Positions 1-12,824 are shown, numbered from the stretch's first letter. The stretch is 64,000 nt of DNA from Trema orientale (GCA_002914845.1 JXTC01000072.1:741877-805876), one strand, 5' to 3'. The notes: generated from the sequence alone by a model not told the origin. Made by a program: numbers and translations.

Positions 1-631
1 TTAAGAGCTAATATTTATGAGCACAGAATTTCATAAAATAAATTACGGTCATTAATGAGAAATTAACCTTAAGTGATATATTTCTTTTTTTCTCTTAGTA
101 CTCCATGTATGTACTCTTTTTTTTTTTTTTTTGGGTTGCCATATACTACTAGTTGTACTTTTAGGTATTGTCCTCATCGTGTTTCTCTTTTTTCTTAGTA
201 TATCCATGTATGTACTCTTTTTTTTTTTTTTCTTTGTATATACCACTAGTTGTGTTTTTAAGTTTTACCCTCATTGAAATCTACAATATTCTATAAATTA
301 ATATCCATTTGTTGATTAAGAGGTTTCTAACATTTTTTTTAACGCTATGAGTTTATGAAATTTGCAAAAAATGAAATTTACCGCTTTTAACAGGAAATCA
401 CCATTAAATAATATATTTTTTTTCTCTCTTAGTATATTCATGTATGTACTCAGTATATATATGTATACATATATATATATATCAATTCTACTAAGGTAAT
501 GCATTATTTTCGGAGTTAGATATCACAAGCTTATAAATAGATCTATTACAACTGAAAAATGGATCGATTACAACCAAAAAGATATTTACCAAAATTAAAG
601 ACTCAAGTTGCAATATGTAATATATATATAC

Positions 632-886
632 ATAATGGGCACCAATAGTTTTTTTTTAAAAATTTTTTTATATCTATTTATAGATATTATTTTGTCAATT
701 AAAATTTATCATGCACGTCTTTTCATGATTAAAGGTGAATAGAGAAAATTATTAAATAATGTGTACTTATTGTTATTATTATTTTTTTCAACTACTCAAA
801 TCATGGTATGCGTTAAATAATGATCCAACGGCTAAAAAAAATATCTATAAATAAGTAAAAAAAAAATTGTTGGATTATGGCCCTAT
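632..886. mobile_element. TIR-type MITE, copy A of a four-copy family
   Basis: A 255-bp non-coding element in (TA)n sequence. Its ends are inverted: the left end reads GGGCACCAAT and the right end ATTATGGCCC. The interior shares the order of landmarks with copies at 14281, 31715 and 41205: a T tract, CAATTAAAATT, GCACGT, an ACTACTCAAAT block, then AATGATCCAACGGCTAAAAA. Superfamily is unresolved because flanking TA repeats hide the target site. Confidence 0.6.
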
Positions 887-1689
887 ATATATATATTGTT
901 CTATATAAATCTGATTACATTTACCAATCTTGTTTAAAGATATATCACAATTAGAAAAATATATACCCAAAATCAATATTACAATATTGTACAAATGAAA
1001 AAATACCAAGTAAATGCCTGATATATCAAAATAAAAGAAATATGTACTCTTAAATAATAATTTTCCATTAATAATAACAAAGGACAACCAAAAAAAGGGG
1101 GGAAAAAACTAAAACCCTCTAACTAATAATAGATATTTACATATAAAATAATCATTAAGCTATAAATTCATGAATTGAGTGATTTACTAATACCGTCTTT
1201 TTTTATATATAAAAAAGAGGGAGTTACACTATAAATTCTCTTAAAAATAAGGAGTAGATGAGTCAATGACAAATCTTAATTGTTAAAAGGCCGTGTGGCT
1301 CTATTGTCACTTTTTTTTTCCTCTCCCCACTCCTTCTAAGTAAACCCCTATTTAAAATTTGAACATGTTCTTAATACACCACTTTAAAAAATTTCTTAGT
1401 CCAAAATTTGTTATCAATAATAAAGTCAAATGATATTTCTTTGCTCATCCCTTTTGAAAATTGCTCATTCATTTGTCTTCGTATTATTCAACTTTTTGCT
1501 TTAATTATCCCAATAATCAAAATATTTTGATAAGGCTATTTAATACGAAAACTTCCTTAAGTACATACCAATTTATAAAATTAACCTTGAACTTTTTTTT
1601 TTTTTTTAGAGTAACCCATAATGTTAAGGAATTTGGGTATTAACACTCCAAATTATAGTAAAGGACTTTTTGGTATGAAATCGAATGGT

Positions 1690-1850
1690 ATGTAACTGGC
1701 AAATTATATATACTAGTAAATAAATTATATAATATGGTAAATAAATTATATACATTGGTGAATTAACTATATACACCAGTAAATGAATTATGTATGTTAG
1801 TAAGTTAATTATATACATGAATATGTTAAATTAACTTACATAAGTATATA
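1690..1850. repeat. AT-rich minisatellite, unit about 22 bp
   Basis: Degenerate tandem copies of a unit like GTAAATTAATTATATACATT, seen about seven times with small changes. Confidence 0.65.
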
Positions 1851-3446
1851 ATGGTAAATTATAATCATTAAAACTTAAAAAAGGATATTAAAGTAAATAA
1901 AATAAAAAAAAAGATATTCATTAACACATAGCTTAAAAATGGACATATGGTGTAGTTTCCTCAGTCTAAATCCCTGTACTCCAAAAAAAATATCAATTTA
2001 CTTTCTACACCAATTTACGAATATTTTTTGAGTAGGTACCAATAGGTGACGCCAAAGACCCAACACAATTTTTTATTTATATAAATATAGAAAGTTGGTT
2101 AAGGGAGCTAGCTAATAGGATATATATAGCGGGTTAAGCGTGAGCTAGCTAATAGGATTATCTACTTGAATAATGCTAAAAATCTCAAATGTTATTCTAT
2201 ATTTTTAATACACATAATGTGACATGTGAATTATTACTATTCAATTAGCGAGTTGAAACTTAAAAGAAATTACACAGGATGTCCTTTTTGGCATCCAGTG
2301 TAAGTTTATGTCCTATTTTGAAACTTAAAACGTTTATATCCCCTTTTCAAATTGTTTGAGTTGCTTTTACTATTCTACCCTTATTTTATCTTATCCCCTC
2401 CAATTCTCTCTCCTTCTCTCATTTTTCTTATCTGTCATTATTATCCAGGCAATATTTCAGGGTCTACTAATTAGTTTGGTCATAATAATATACCACATGC
2501 ATTGGTGTAGTCCCTATAAAGATTATGCATGAGCATGACTTGCTGTTGTCCCATTTTGGCGTCAACTGCTTGACCGCGTTCTGGAATCTGATGTTTTAAG
2601 GAGGTTATACTAATGGACAAAGTTGGAATACAAAAATAAAATAATTGAAAAAGAGATATCTTTGTACAAATAAATTAAATGGGGCATCCACTTAAACAGG
2701 AATGTCTTGTACATATCCCTTGAAACTTATCACAAATATTAGATTTAATAATATGACTAATTGAATAACGACAACTCACGTATTATTTTTAATTGCATTA
2801 AAAGGTGGAATTATAGGTGAGATTCCTTTCATTATTCTTATCTACTTTGCTTCATTTGGAAAGAAAACAATCTACTCCATCCATCTAATCAAGGAATATG
2901 GAATACGACTATGATAAAATGTAATATATGTATATATATATATAAATATTCACAAATTTGGTGGAATTTGATAACATACTCATTATGTTAAGTTATTCTT
3001 TCAAAATCACTAGCGAGAATTTCCTAGAAGACGAAAAGCTTTGATATTTGCTTGGTTCCAAATGTTATCCCTCAAGGTTGGGAAATAGTTTCATCTTACA
3101 TTTTCCTTTGTTATTATTATTGTAATGATGATAACAATAATAATCATCATCATTAAGTACTTGTCTGAAGCTATTATATTGGGAAAGTGACTCCCAAGCC
3201 TTACCTAGATAAGTAGTGAATCCCCTTAAAAAAATTAAAATATGCTAAATTTTGCTAAATTCATCACATGGGTCACTTAAAATTTGAAATAGCTCATGGG
3301 ATATATGAGTGTATATTCACATAACTACTTTGATCATACTATATCTAATTTTCCACTACTTGAAAAAATAAACTCTCTCATCCTTGTAAATTTACTAAAT
3401 ATATAAACAGGCAGATGTTTTCAATCTAACAAATAAGTGTGGAGTA

Positions 3447-3915
3447 TGTTAGATGGATATGGGATTGCAATTAACCAAACACAAACCCTAGATCATTCAT
3501 ATTAAAGTGACAAGTTAAGGTTGTTGAGTACTGGGGGATTGAACTGAAGGCAGAAGCATAAGAGACGGACTATGAGAGCCTGAGGGTTAGACCTTCAATA
3601 ACCTAAAACCTGAAGCGTACTCAAATAGAGTTCTCTGTTAGTGATGGTGGCTAACAGAGAAAGCGTACGTGAATTATTTTAGGCATGTGGACCATATATA
3701 ACACTAATATTAACTATATATACTACTCAATTAGGGTATCCATCAAACTCTACTGGGTAGACTAACCAGGTATCCACATTTGGTATTCATATCTAATTAG
3801 ATATTTGACCCAATCCAAGTAAATCACTTAACTATGTCTACTTAGAAACAATATGGCCCAATACAATTGTTATAATATGTGGCCCATTATTATTAGGAAA
3901 TATATTTTTCTAACA
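3447..3915 (-). repeat. 3' LTR of the minus-strand copia element
   Basis: 469 bp, TG...CA ends, aligned end to end with the right LTR apart from small indels and scattered substitutions. The block GTTCTCTGTTAGTGATGGTG (about 3630) is shared exactly. The left flank is GAGTA. Confidence 0.88.
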
Positions 3916-4444
3916 ATCTCTCACTTGGGTCATATATGTACCAAATACAATTGTATTGTAAAACTGAAGTATGGCCATAAAAATACCATATTATTCCTGA
4001 ATATTACTGAAGTTGCAATCCCGTCCATCAAACATACTAGCATGAAACCATGCGCTCGTCATTACACCTATTAAAATGGCAACTAGAACCCTCAATGATC
4101 ACCGTACTAATATCCCAAAAAACATATATTGAATATGAAATGTGGTATAGAAATTACACGCAATGTGATTTACTGTGCTTTTTTCCAACTTGTCCTCTTG
4201 GAACTGTAGTGAGATCGACCTTAGTCATTTTCCTTTAGTGTATTACGGTGAACTTTATATTAAACTGTAGTAGGAAAGATAATAATATTTATCATCTTTA
4301 AAATCAGAGTTTACATAAAAATCCATCATTTAACTACTATAGTGAATTAAATAAGGAATAAATGTCACTAATGAACATCCGAACTAAATTGCAAACTCCC
4401 ACTGAAACTGGACATCTTTAAAATATAACTATTAAGTACATAAT

Positions 4445-6235
4445 AATGGAGTTATCTAGTGCTAATGTGTCTTAAGCTTTGCTATGTTCTTGTTTATATT
4501 AAGTTATTATAAGTATTTTTCTTGTTGTTTTGATATTTTGTTTGTTTATGTTGATAGGAGAATGAAATAAAGGTGTTTGATGCAAAATAAGATGAATTTG
4601 TGATTCACAAATTGGTTTTTCAAACTATCGAAATCGAAGTTGAATTCGATATGGTTGTGATACAAAAAAAATGAGGCAAATTAGAGCTAAAATAAAGAAA
4701 TGGCGCACCAGGGAAGCCGAGGTATCAAACCAGCAGAAAAGTAGCGCTACAGTGCCAAAAAGTGGCGCCGCAGTACCAAGTCTCGGGAATTTTTGGTGTC
4801 GCAGCTCCAAAAATGGCACCTTGATGCCACTGTCTGCGTCTTAGGTTAATAATTGACGGCTGAGATCAACTTTTTGACAATCTAAGGGTCCAGATTCGAC
4901 CTGCCTTAAGTTTACACGAGCCATTTCTTTAAAACCCTATCTTTGGGGTTGAAAGAGGCATGTTGGGATAGAGAGAGAGAGAGGGGGGAAGCCATGGAAG
5001 AAGAAGAAGAAGAGGAAGAAGAAGAAGATATGCTTCAATCTTCCATTTCTTGATTTCCTTCACAACATCAACACCACCCTTTGTTTATACCATCTTTTAT
5101 TTTTTCTTTTTGAGAGTTTTTTTTATTTTTATTTTCCATATTTAGAGAGTAGTGTAGTTGAGAGCAAATCCTAGAGAGAGGATTCAAGGGAGTAAGAACT
5201 AAGCTTAGAGGAGGAGCTTGACAACCTCTATGAACACTTTCAAGCTTTTCTAAATGGGAATTCTTTAATTTTTTTCTCTTTGATTTTGTATTTCTTGAAT
5301 TCATTGGATTATGATGTTATAATTCTCAATTTATACCATGAACTAAATTCCGTTTTGCCTAGTTTTATTATGTGAACTAACTTTGAATCTTTTGTTTGTT
5401 TATTTCTCTCTTATTTCATTAATATAATCCATTATTAAGTTATTTATTTTACCTCATGCTTATTGCTTCTATTTAATTGATCACTAAATAGATTGTTGAG
5501 TGAAACCTTTATGAACTTGGGAAGGGGAATTTAGATTTGGACATAGGTAGAATAACATAAGATCACCTAATGTGGGGTGAGTTTGCATAGGATAGAAATA
5601 TACCTATGTGACTTGTGCAACCTTTATGTGAGAATAACTAAACTTAATGAATCTAGTCAATTTATGTTAGGGATAACATAGGTATTTTCACTTATGTCTT
5701 GGAAAGAAGTTTATGAATACACTTGAATTCTTGGTTGACAACTCTAGTGGATTAATTAATGTAAGAGGGAAATTGAGAGATTGTGTATTTAAAAGATGGT
5801 TGGAGAATTAGTAAACCTAGACATATTCTTATTGATTTATCTTTTATTCATTTGCATGATAGTTTAGTTTCTTTTATTTTATTTCTTCAAAATCTATATA
5901 ATGTTTGTTTGCATAAAGTTAGGGTTGAGATAATTTTAATACTTAGCATTGAATTAGAAATTAATCCCTATGGGTTCGACACTCATTTTACTTTCACATC
6001 TATATTACTTGTGACCGTGTGCACTTGCACGGGAGTGTGTGATTTAGTGTTGTTTCCTTAGTTTTATTTCTTTAAAATATATATTTCAGTTGTTTTGATA
6101 AAGTTAGAATTGACTAATTTTGATACTTAGCCTAGAATTAAAAATGAATCCCTGTGGGTTCGACACTCATTTTACTTCCATATCTATATTACTTGTGATC
6201 GTGTGCACTTGCACGGGAGTGTGATTTTATAGTTG
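4445..6235 (+). mobile_element. LTR-like insertion inside the copia element (solo LTR candidate)
   Basis: About 1.8 kb of plus-strand sequence unlike copia interrupts the element between its RNase H remnant and 3' LTR. It has GCGC-type short motifs (about 4725-4825), then GA-rich leader-like sequence (4968-5030). It ends with a duplicated block (about 5955-6040 and 6145-6220) holding GGGTTCGACACTCATTTTAC and GTGTGCACTTGCACGGGAGT. This layout resembles long LTRs of Ty3/gypsy Tat-type elements. I could not find a convincing target-site duplication, so boundaries are approximate. Confidence 0.45.
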
Positions 6236-6597
6236 CATATTCCAACTAATAACAACACCCTTAAGAGCAGTATGCTTATGAAAACACCTTAGGTAATAAA
6301 CCTTTGGTGAGTGGCCAATATTATGGAGTTTGTACTTATATATTCCTTAGACACTTGTCAGCTCTGAATTCTATATTTTAACAACAAGTGACTTAAAATC
6401 AATGTTTTATTGTTATTAGAATATGACAATGCGGCCTAATTATCACAATAATTCTTTAATGGTCTTTTAAAACCATCAACCATAGTTTATAGTCTTGTGA
6501 TAAATTTTTGCAGCTATATTCCCAAAATTGGTGCTTTATAACAAGATATATATACTTTGCTCTATAGTCAAAAAGGTTGTGAGCGTTTGTTTAACAC

Positions 6598-7240
6598 TCA
6601 CTCCAAAATAGCTTCTCCAGTTAGAATATATATATATATATAAATAACCAAAAATGGATCTTTAACTATACAGGCATCCAACAAAATCAGAATCGGAATA
6701 CCTAATGACCTCCAAAATTTTTCGATTTCTAATAAGTGAGCACATAACCTAATGTTCTCTCTAAATTCTGCATAATCCATTTTGCTGCTACTCAAATGAT
6801 CCATATAAGGGTTATTCAGATATCTACCTAATAATCTTGAATATATATAAGATTCTCTACTATCAATACACAAAGGAATTTCTGTAATTAATATTATGAG
6901 AACTGATTGAAACTATATTTATCACCCTTAGGTAATAGGCGTATCTCCTGAAATATAATCCTTGTCGATATAGCTCTTTTGTGATATCCTAAAAAAATAT
7001 GTCAAGAATGATATTAATGTATCTACATTCCTTAGTACGAAAGAGACATCCCTAAGATCTTTCATATCAATATTCTTTGATAGAAATTTTTTAGTTTCAT
7101 AAAACAAGTCTATATGGCTGCTAACCAAAAATATGTCAGTGACATATAAAACTAGGTAAATAAACTTGCTTCCACTAAACTTGTGATATATACAACCATC
7201 AACTGAATTTTTCTCAAAACCAGACGAGAAAATGATTTAA
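6598..7240 (-). pseudogene. Broken copia reverse transcriptase / RNase H
   Basis: Minus-strand frames carry recognisable copia pieces: IIFSSGFEKNSVDGCIY, then LVLYVTDIFLV (the polymerase box, usually YVDD), then ETKKFLSKNIDMKDL and SQKSYIDK, then GRYLNNPYMDH of the region leading to RNase H. The box at 7135-7146 reads YVTD, so one catalytic aspartate is lost. Frames change between segments and stops intervene. This belongs to the element at 3447-12335 and is not functional. Confidence 0.85.
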
Positions 7241-7879
7241 TGGAATCTATTATATCTTAACGAGAAACTAGTAGTCTTTAAATTCACCTAATGTAACTCT
7301 AGAACCTAATGAGCTACTAGTGCTAAAATTATCCTTAAAGAGTCGTTCATTAAAACTAGAGATAAAGTCTCTTTAAAATCAGTGCCTTCCTTATGAGTAA
7401 AAATATAGGAATTAGATGAACCTAAACGTCGACAAGGTCTTGAATGTCATTGTCCTTCATGAATTTCATCTCATTATTTATGGCATCAATCCACTTTAAG
7501 AATTAGAACATTATTTTAGCTTGAATGAAAATGAATGGATCATTTTCTATTCCTATATCAAACAGATATTCTTAGAGATATACGATATAAACATCCGAAC
7601 TTATACTTCTCCTTTCCCTAGTAGATCTTCTTAATGGTACTTTCTCTTGAGATTATTGAGTTTTCTCTTTTAGAGCAACTTCCTTATTTGAATAGAGAGT
7701 TGCTGAATATTGTCTTGATCAGAATTTGAATCTTGAATAATGTCAGGTACAAAAGCCTGAAGCCTGAACATTTTCAATAGCAACTAAAGGAAGAGAAACA
7801 AATTCTCTCTCAAAGACAATATTCATAACTTTATTCTCTCCCAAAACTCAATTTCCTCAAGGAATTTGTATTTCCCGTT

Positions 7880-9639
7880 TTTGAAAAAGATTTATAAGAG
7901 GTATCATAAAAGATGAAACCTCTTAACTTTTCAGAGTATCCAACAAAATAGCAGCTAAAATTCTTAAGTCCAATTACTTTCCATATGGCCTGTATAACCT
8001 AATGTTAGTTGGATAACTCCAAACATGTAAGTATCTAATGCTAGGCTTTTTGTCTGTCCATAGCTCATATAGGGTTTTAGCTACTACTTTAGTAGAAACT
8101 CTGTTTGGTATTTATACTGTAATCCTAAGTTTTCCTTCTTAGAGTGATTTAGGTGAAGAATAATGGTTAATTATACTTCTTATCATGTCCTTAAGTTTTA
8201 TGCATTGTAACATAACACCCTTCATGCTAAGTTTCCCCGACACTGCATACTATGGGACGATTCTATATCTCTCTAGGAACTGAATAAAAGGTTTTAGATG
8301 TTGTTAACTTGATCTGTCTTACCTATCATAGTATGCACTATGATTAGATTGGACAACATTAATTTTCTTGCTTAGTTGAATTTCAATTTTAGCATTAAAA
8401 ACCTTATATACATCCAGAAAGTGATACTTCCCATGAACCAAAATTTGGTATCCTTAATGAAAATAATCGCTGATAAACATAGTGTAATACTATTGGCCAT
8501 TCCAGAAATCTGAAGAGAATAGTTCGCATACATCTGTATCCATTAGTTTAAAGACACCAAAACTCCTATTGATACCTGATTTTTTTTATGTCTGTCTATA
8601 TTCCTCAATACACTCAACACAGATTTTAAAGTCCGTTAAGTTAGGTGGGTCAAGAATTTTATTTGACATAAGACTATTAATTCTCTGTTAAGAGATATCT
8701 TTAAGATCCTTATGCCATATCATAGAGAAATTATTTTAATGAACTTGTACTTTTGTACCATCTTTCTTAATATATAAGATTAACTTAATAAGGCAACTAT
8801 CTTAAATTTATGAAGATTATCAATAAAACTAGTAATAAGAAATTGAATCTTGAAAGAGACTAAATTTTACTATTTCTGAATGAACAAGGATAATCGTATT
8901 TGTTTAAGTCAAAAATAGGCTACTTTAAAAATCTCTCCGACACTGCATACTATGGGACGATTATATATCTCTCTAGGAACTGAATAAAAGACTTTGGATA
9001 TTGTTAACTTGATCTGTCTTACCTATCATAGTATGCACTATGATTAGATTGGACAACCTTAATTTTCTTGCTTAGTTGAATTTCAACTTCAGCATTAAAA
9101 AACTTATACACATCCAGAAAGTGATACTTCCCATGAACCAAAATTTGGTATCCTTAATGAAAATAATCGTCGATAAATATAGTGTAATACTATTGGCCAT
9201 TCCAGAAATCTGAAGGGAATGGTTCGCATACATCTGTATACATTAGTTTAAAGACACCAAAACTCCTATTGATACCTGATTTTTTTTATGTCTGTCTATA
9301 TTCCTCAATACACTCAACACATATTTTAAAGTCCGTTAATTTAAGTGGGTCAAGAATTTTATTTGATACAAGACTATTAATTCTCTGTTAAGAGATATCT
9401 TCAAGATCCTTATGCCATACCATAGAGAAATTATTTTAATGAACTTGTACTTTTGTACCATCTTTCTTAATATACAAGATTAAATTAATAAGGCAACTGT
9501 CTTAAATTTATGAAGATTATCAATAAAAAAACTAGTAATAAGAAATTGAATCTTGAAAGAGACTAAATTTTACTATTTCTGAATGAACAAGGATAATCGT
9601 ATTTGTTTAAGTCAAAAATAGACTACTTTAAAAATCTCC
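7880..9639 (-). pseudogene. Broken copia integrase, partly duplicated
   Basis: On the minus strand near 8233-8265 the frame reads RIVP, stop, YAVSGKLSMKGV, matching the integrase core stretch GIVPQYTMPG.PSMNGV of copia elements with a stop in place of Gln. Further on (about 8050-8070) it reads TLYELWTDKKPSIRYLHV, the well-conserved block after the core. The core part lies in a 700-bp unit present twice in tandem (8237-8936 and 8937-9639). Stops and frameshifts mean no product. Confidence 0.75.
8237..9639. repeat. 700-bp direct tandem duplication
   Basis: The block starting CCGACACTGCATACTATGGG at 8237 recurs at 8937 and runs to about 9639. By eye there are roughly 30 differences across 700 bp, far fewer per base than between the two LTRs. 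The junction AAAAATCTCT/CCGACACTGC and the final AAAAATCTCC define the unit. Confidence 0.9.
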
Positions 9640-11823
9640 CCCAAACACAAAAAATTAACGAGTCTCTAATTGTAATCTAAATAACCTTATAGCCTCTGCT
9701 AAAGTTGAGTTGCCACTGCCCAAATAAATGAATCTTTCATTATCAATTTGCAATCGGCTTCACATACATTCTTGTATGAACACACTTATGTGAACAGTTG
9801 GATCCGTGTTTATTCACTAAGTGCATTTAGGTACAAGAGCTAAATTAACTTTATGATAAATAAAATTAAGTAGCATACCATTCTTTATATGCTAAAAGGT
9901 ATGACCGGGACAATCATCCTTATATATCCAGCCCTTTTGCAAAAGAAATAAACTAATTCTTTATTATGTTTCCTTTTGCACTCTTATGCTATAAAACTAT
10001 AACTGTAGCTTCCTTATCCTTATTTCTTTTTCCTTATCTTATCTTATCCTGGGAGGTGCATACTAAGTGAGAACTTTCGGTCTTTCCTCGCTTCAACCTA
10101 TCTTCCTTTTGCACACAATAAGAAATGATCTCAGGAGAGATCATTGTCCTTGAGGGTATTGTAACTTTACCTGAGTTAACTAAATTGTGCGGGAAGAGAG
10201 ATAGAGATTGAATGCACGAGCAAATCTTTCAACTGCTCTAACTTAAGTACCTTTAGTTTAGAAGCGAGATTAGATATCTCCATAATGTACTTCTTTTTGT
10301 TCTCTTTATCCTTATAATGAATTGAAATGATATTTCCAAAAAATGATACTCATTTCGACCTTTTTGTTTCAACAAAACGATCTGTAATTGTTTTAAGAAA
10401 CACCTTAGCATTTACCTCTTCAGGTATAATACCCTTTGTGGTTTCTGTAATAGAGTGTTATATGATCATATGACTTGTGTGATTAGAACATACTTTCTGC
10501 TCAAAATCCTTCTTTACCAACTGAAGAACTTTAAATTATAAGAGCATCAGGATATTCTATCCGGAGTACAATTTCAAGACCAATACAACTAAGTATAAAC
10601 AAATATACACATTCCCTTTGTTAAGGTTTGTGCCATTAAGCACAAATATTACACTTAATATTAGCAGATATATATTAAGTAGAAACTGAACAAAGAACAA
10701 AATTAAAATAATAAATTAAACATGCTCACAACTATATATCACATATAAGCATACAAGTAATTAGAAAATATGCAAACATGACATTAGTCATATAATTACA
10801 TAAGAGTGGGCTACCATCACAAGATATACAAAACAATACTCATAAGCCTTCCTTTGGGCCGATTTAATAACTTGCAAGTAGTATTCTCAAGCATAATAAT
10901 CAAATACTGACTAAAAATCATATCAAACAATAAACTTTCCTTTGGACCGATTTATTATCCAGACGGAAACTGAACAACTGTTACGTATTTATTATCACAT
11001 GTGTGTTTGTTGTCGTGCCAAATAATTACCTTCCTTTGGGCTGGTAATTATCCGCATTAATAACAAACACACAATATTTTTATATATTGGTACAAATAAG
11101 ACTACACAATAGAGGCTGCTTTGGCAACTTATTACATTATCGAATCTATCCCAGCATACAAGACAAATAGTATAAAGAAAATCATTCGAAAAATGCCCAA
11201 ACAATAAAGATTTTCTTAAAACACGAACTTAAGTTGGTTGAGTTTTAAATACTTTATCAACTCTCAAACCAAATAAAGTTTTCAACAGATAAAGTATGAG
11301 TCGTTACTTAAGTGAGTTGAGGTGTTAACTTAATTGATCAAGTTTCAGATTGATTTCTCTTGAATTGAGTCGAAAATGATTCAATTCTATCTAAAAACAA
11401 TATCGAAAAACATGAATTGGATCAAAAACTGTAGCAGTAAGGCCAGCGCTGCGGCGCTAGCAAGATGGCACTGCGGTGCTGTCCCTCTTTTGAAGGTAGC
11501 GCTGCGGCACCAAAGGTTTCAGTCAAAAGACCAGAATGTTGGTCGTTTGCCAGCCGTGCCGCCATGTCAAAGTCTGGAAAGCAAATGCGATCTGAAAATT
11601 TTCCTAATAACCCAAACACCTCAATCCAATGATATAAAGCCTTAATAATCTTACTTAATAACCCCAAATCCAGAATTAACCCTTAGAGCAACATACAACT
11701 CAACGTATCGTGAAAAATCACAAATCATACATGATTAATCTAAAACCTAAAAAACTTAATAGGGATAGATTATCAAAATTAGAGTCATGCATGATCAACC
11801 TAATCAATTTAACATGAAATTCC
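9640..11823 (-). other. Copia leader and gag region, decayed
   Basis: By position this is the gag and leader part of the minus-strand copia element. I see no intact gag frame. A GC-rich patch at 11440-11515 carries repeated GCGCTGCGG-like motifs. Confidence 0.5.
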
Positions 11824-11835
11824 GCTTTGATAGCA
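11824..11835 (-). other. Primer-binding site, tRNA-iMet type
   Basis: On the minus strand, two bases after the LTR, the sequence is TGCTATCAAAGC. This matches 10 of 12 bases of the usual copia primer site TGGTATCAGAGC. It fixes the orientation of the element. Confidence 0.75.
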
Positions 11836-11837
11836 CT

Positions 11838-12335
11838 TGTTAGATGAATATGGGATTGTAATTAACCAAACAGAAATCCTAGATCATTTATGTTAAAGTG
11901 ACAAGTTAGAAATTGTTGAGTATACATGAGTCCATAGCTTTAGTGACTGAAGACTGGAGGATTGAATTGAAGGCGAAAGTGTAAGAGACAGACTATGAGA
12001 GCTTGAGGGTTAGACCTTCTACAACCTAAAGCCTGAAGCATATTCTGATAGAGTTCTCTGTTAGTGATGGTGGCTAACAGAGAAAGCGTACGTGAATTGT
12101 TTTAGGCGTTGAGACTATAACCTTAATATTAACTATATATACTACTCAGTTAGGGTATTTATCAAACTCTAATAGGTAGACTAACTGTATATTCATATTT
12201 AGTATCTATATTAAATTGGATATTTTGACCTAACCAAAATAAATCACTTAAGTGGGTCTACTTAGAAACAATGTGACACAATATAATTATTATAATATGT
12301 GGCCTATTATTATTAGGAAATATATTTTACTAACA
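11838..12335 (-). repeat. 5' LTR of the minus-strand copia element
   Basis: 498 bp, starts TGTTAGATGAATATGGG and ends TTTTACTAACA, followed by the GAGTA target duplication. It is the promoter-side LTR because the primer-binding site abuts it at 11824-11835. Confidence 0.88.
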
Positions 12336-12489
12336 GAGTAAGCCCATTGGTATTTGGTAATACGCTAATAGTTAGAAAGAGAAGTATCCCAAGTTAAAAG
12401 GCTAAAACAATAGTAGATGTCTTTTACTATAGAAATGTTTAATTATTACAACTTAAGCCATCCAAAATTCCAAAAGAAAAAAAAAAAAC

Positions 12490-12824
12490 CATCTTTTTTT
12501 TAATAAGAAAAAGGGAGGAGGGGGCGACTAGCGTAGCTACCCTCTCTAGACGTGACCATAGAAGCTCCAATCCCATTTAAGAATATTCCTCAATATCCTA
12601 CGAGTGGGTCACCACCACTGGACAGTGGAGTGAGTCATCTGAATCCCATCGGAACAACTAGCGAGAACGACAGTGGAGAGTGGAGCGCTAGGCTAGTTGG
12701 TAGATACCCTCACATTTAAGACTCCCGAAGGAATCTCCCAGATTCGAACCTACGATTTCTAGCTTCCAGAATAACAATGTTGTCGATAGGTCACCTGTTC
12801 GGTGATTAAAAAAAAAAAAAAAAA
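12490..12824 (-). mobile_element. SINE-like element
   Basis: Read on the minus strand, it has an A-box-like GTGACCTATCGAC near its head (about 12780-12795), a good B box GGTTCGAATCTGG (about 12729-12741), and a terminal A tract (the T run at 12493-12500 on the plus strand). It is less AT-rich than its surroundings. It does not share sequence with the three SINEs at 35386, 41547 and 48232. Confidence 0.5.

Larger units (their letters stand above)
1..3441. other. AT-rich intergenic DNA
   Basis: No supportable gene. The stretch is very AT-rich with many T and A tracts and (TA)n runs. It contains one TIR-type MITE (632-886) and a small AT-rich minisatellite (1690-1850). The short open frames here are low-complexity and resemble no protein family I know. 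Confidence 0.7.
3447..12335 (-). mobile_element. Decayed full-length Ty1/copia LTR retrotransposon with nested insertion
   Basis: Two related long terminal repeats (3447-3915 and 11838-12335) start TGTTAG and end CTAACA. They are flanked by the perfect 5-bp duplication GAGTA (3442-3446 and 12336-12340). Orientation is minus: a primer-binding site resembling the tRNA-iMet 3' end lies just inside the right LTR, and the purine-rich minus-strand tract AAGTGAGAGAT lies just inside the left LTR. The interior encodes broken copia integrase, reverse transcriptase and RNase H on the minus strand in that order, which is the copia order. At 8.9 kb it exceeds the usual 5 kb, explained by an LTR-like insertion at about 4445-6235 and a 700-bp tandem duplication at 8237-9639. 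All coding parts have stops and frameshifts, so it is non-autonomous. Confidence 0.9.

Noticed and set aside
11376-11667. Overlapping frames on both strands in the GC-rich patch near the copia primer site
   Set aside because: Openness comes from GC-rich short repeats. No similarity to gag or other proteins was recognised.
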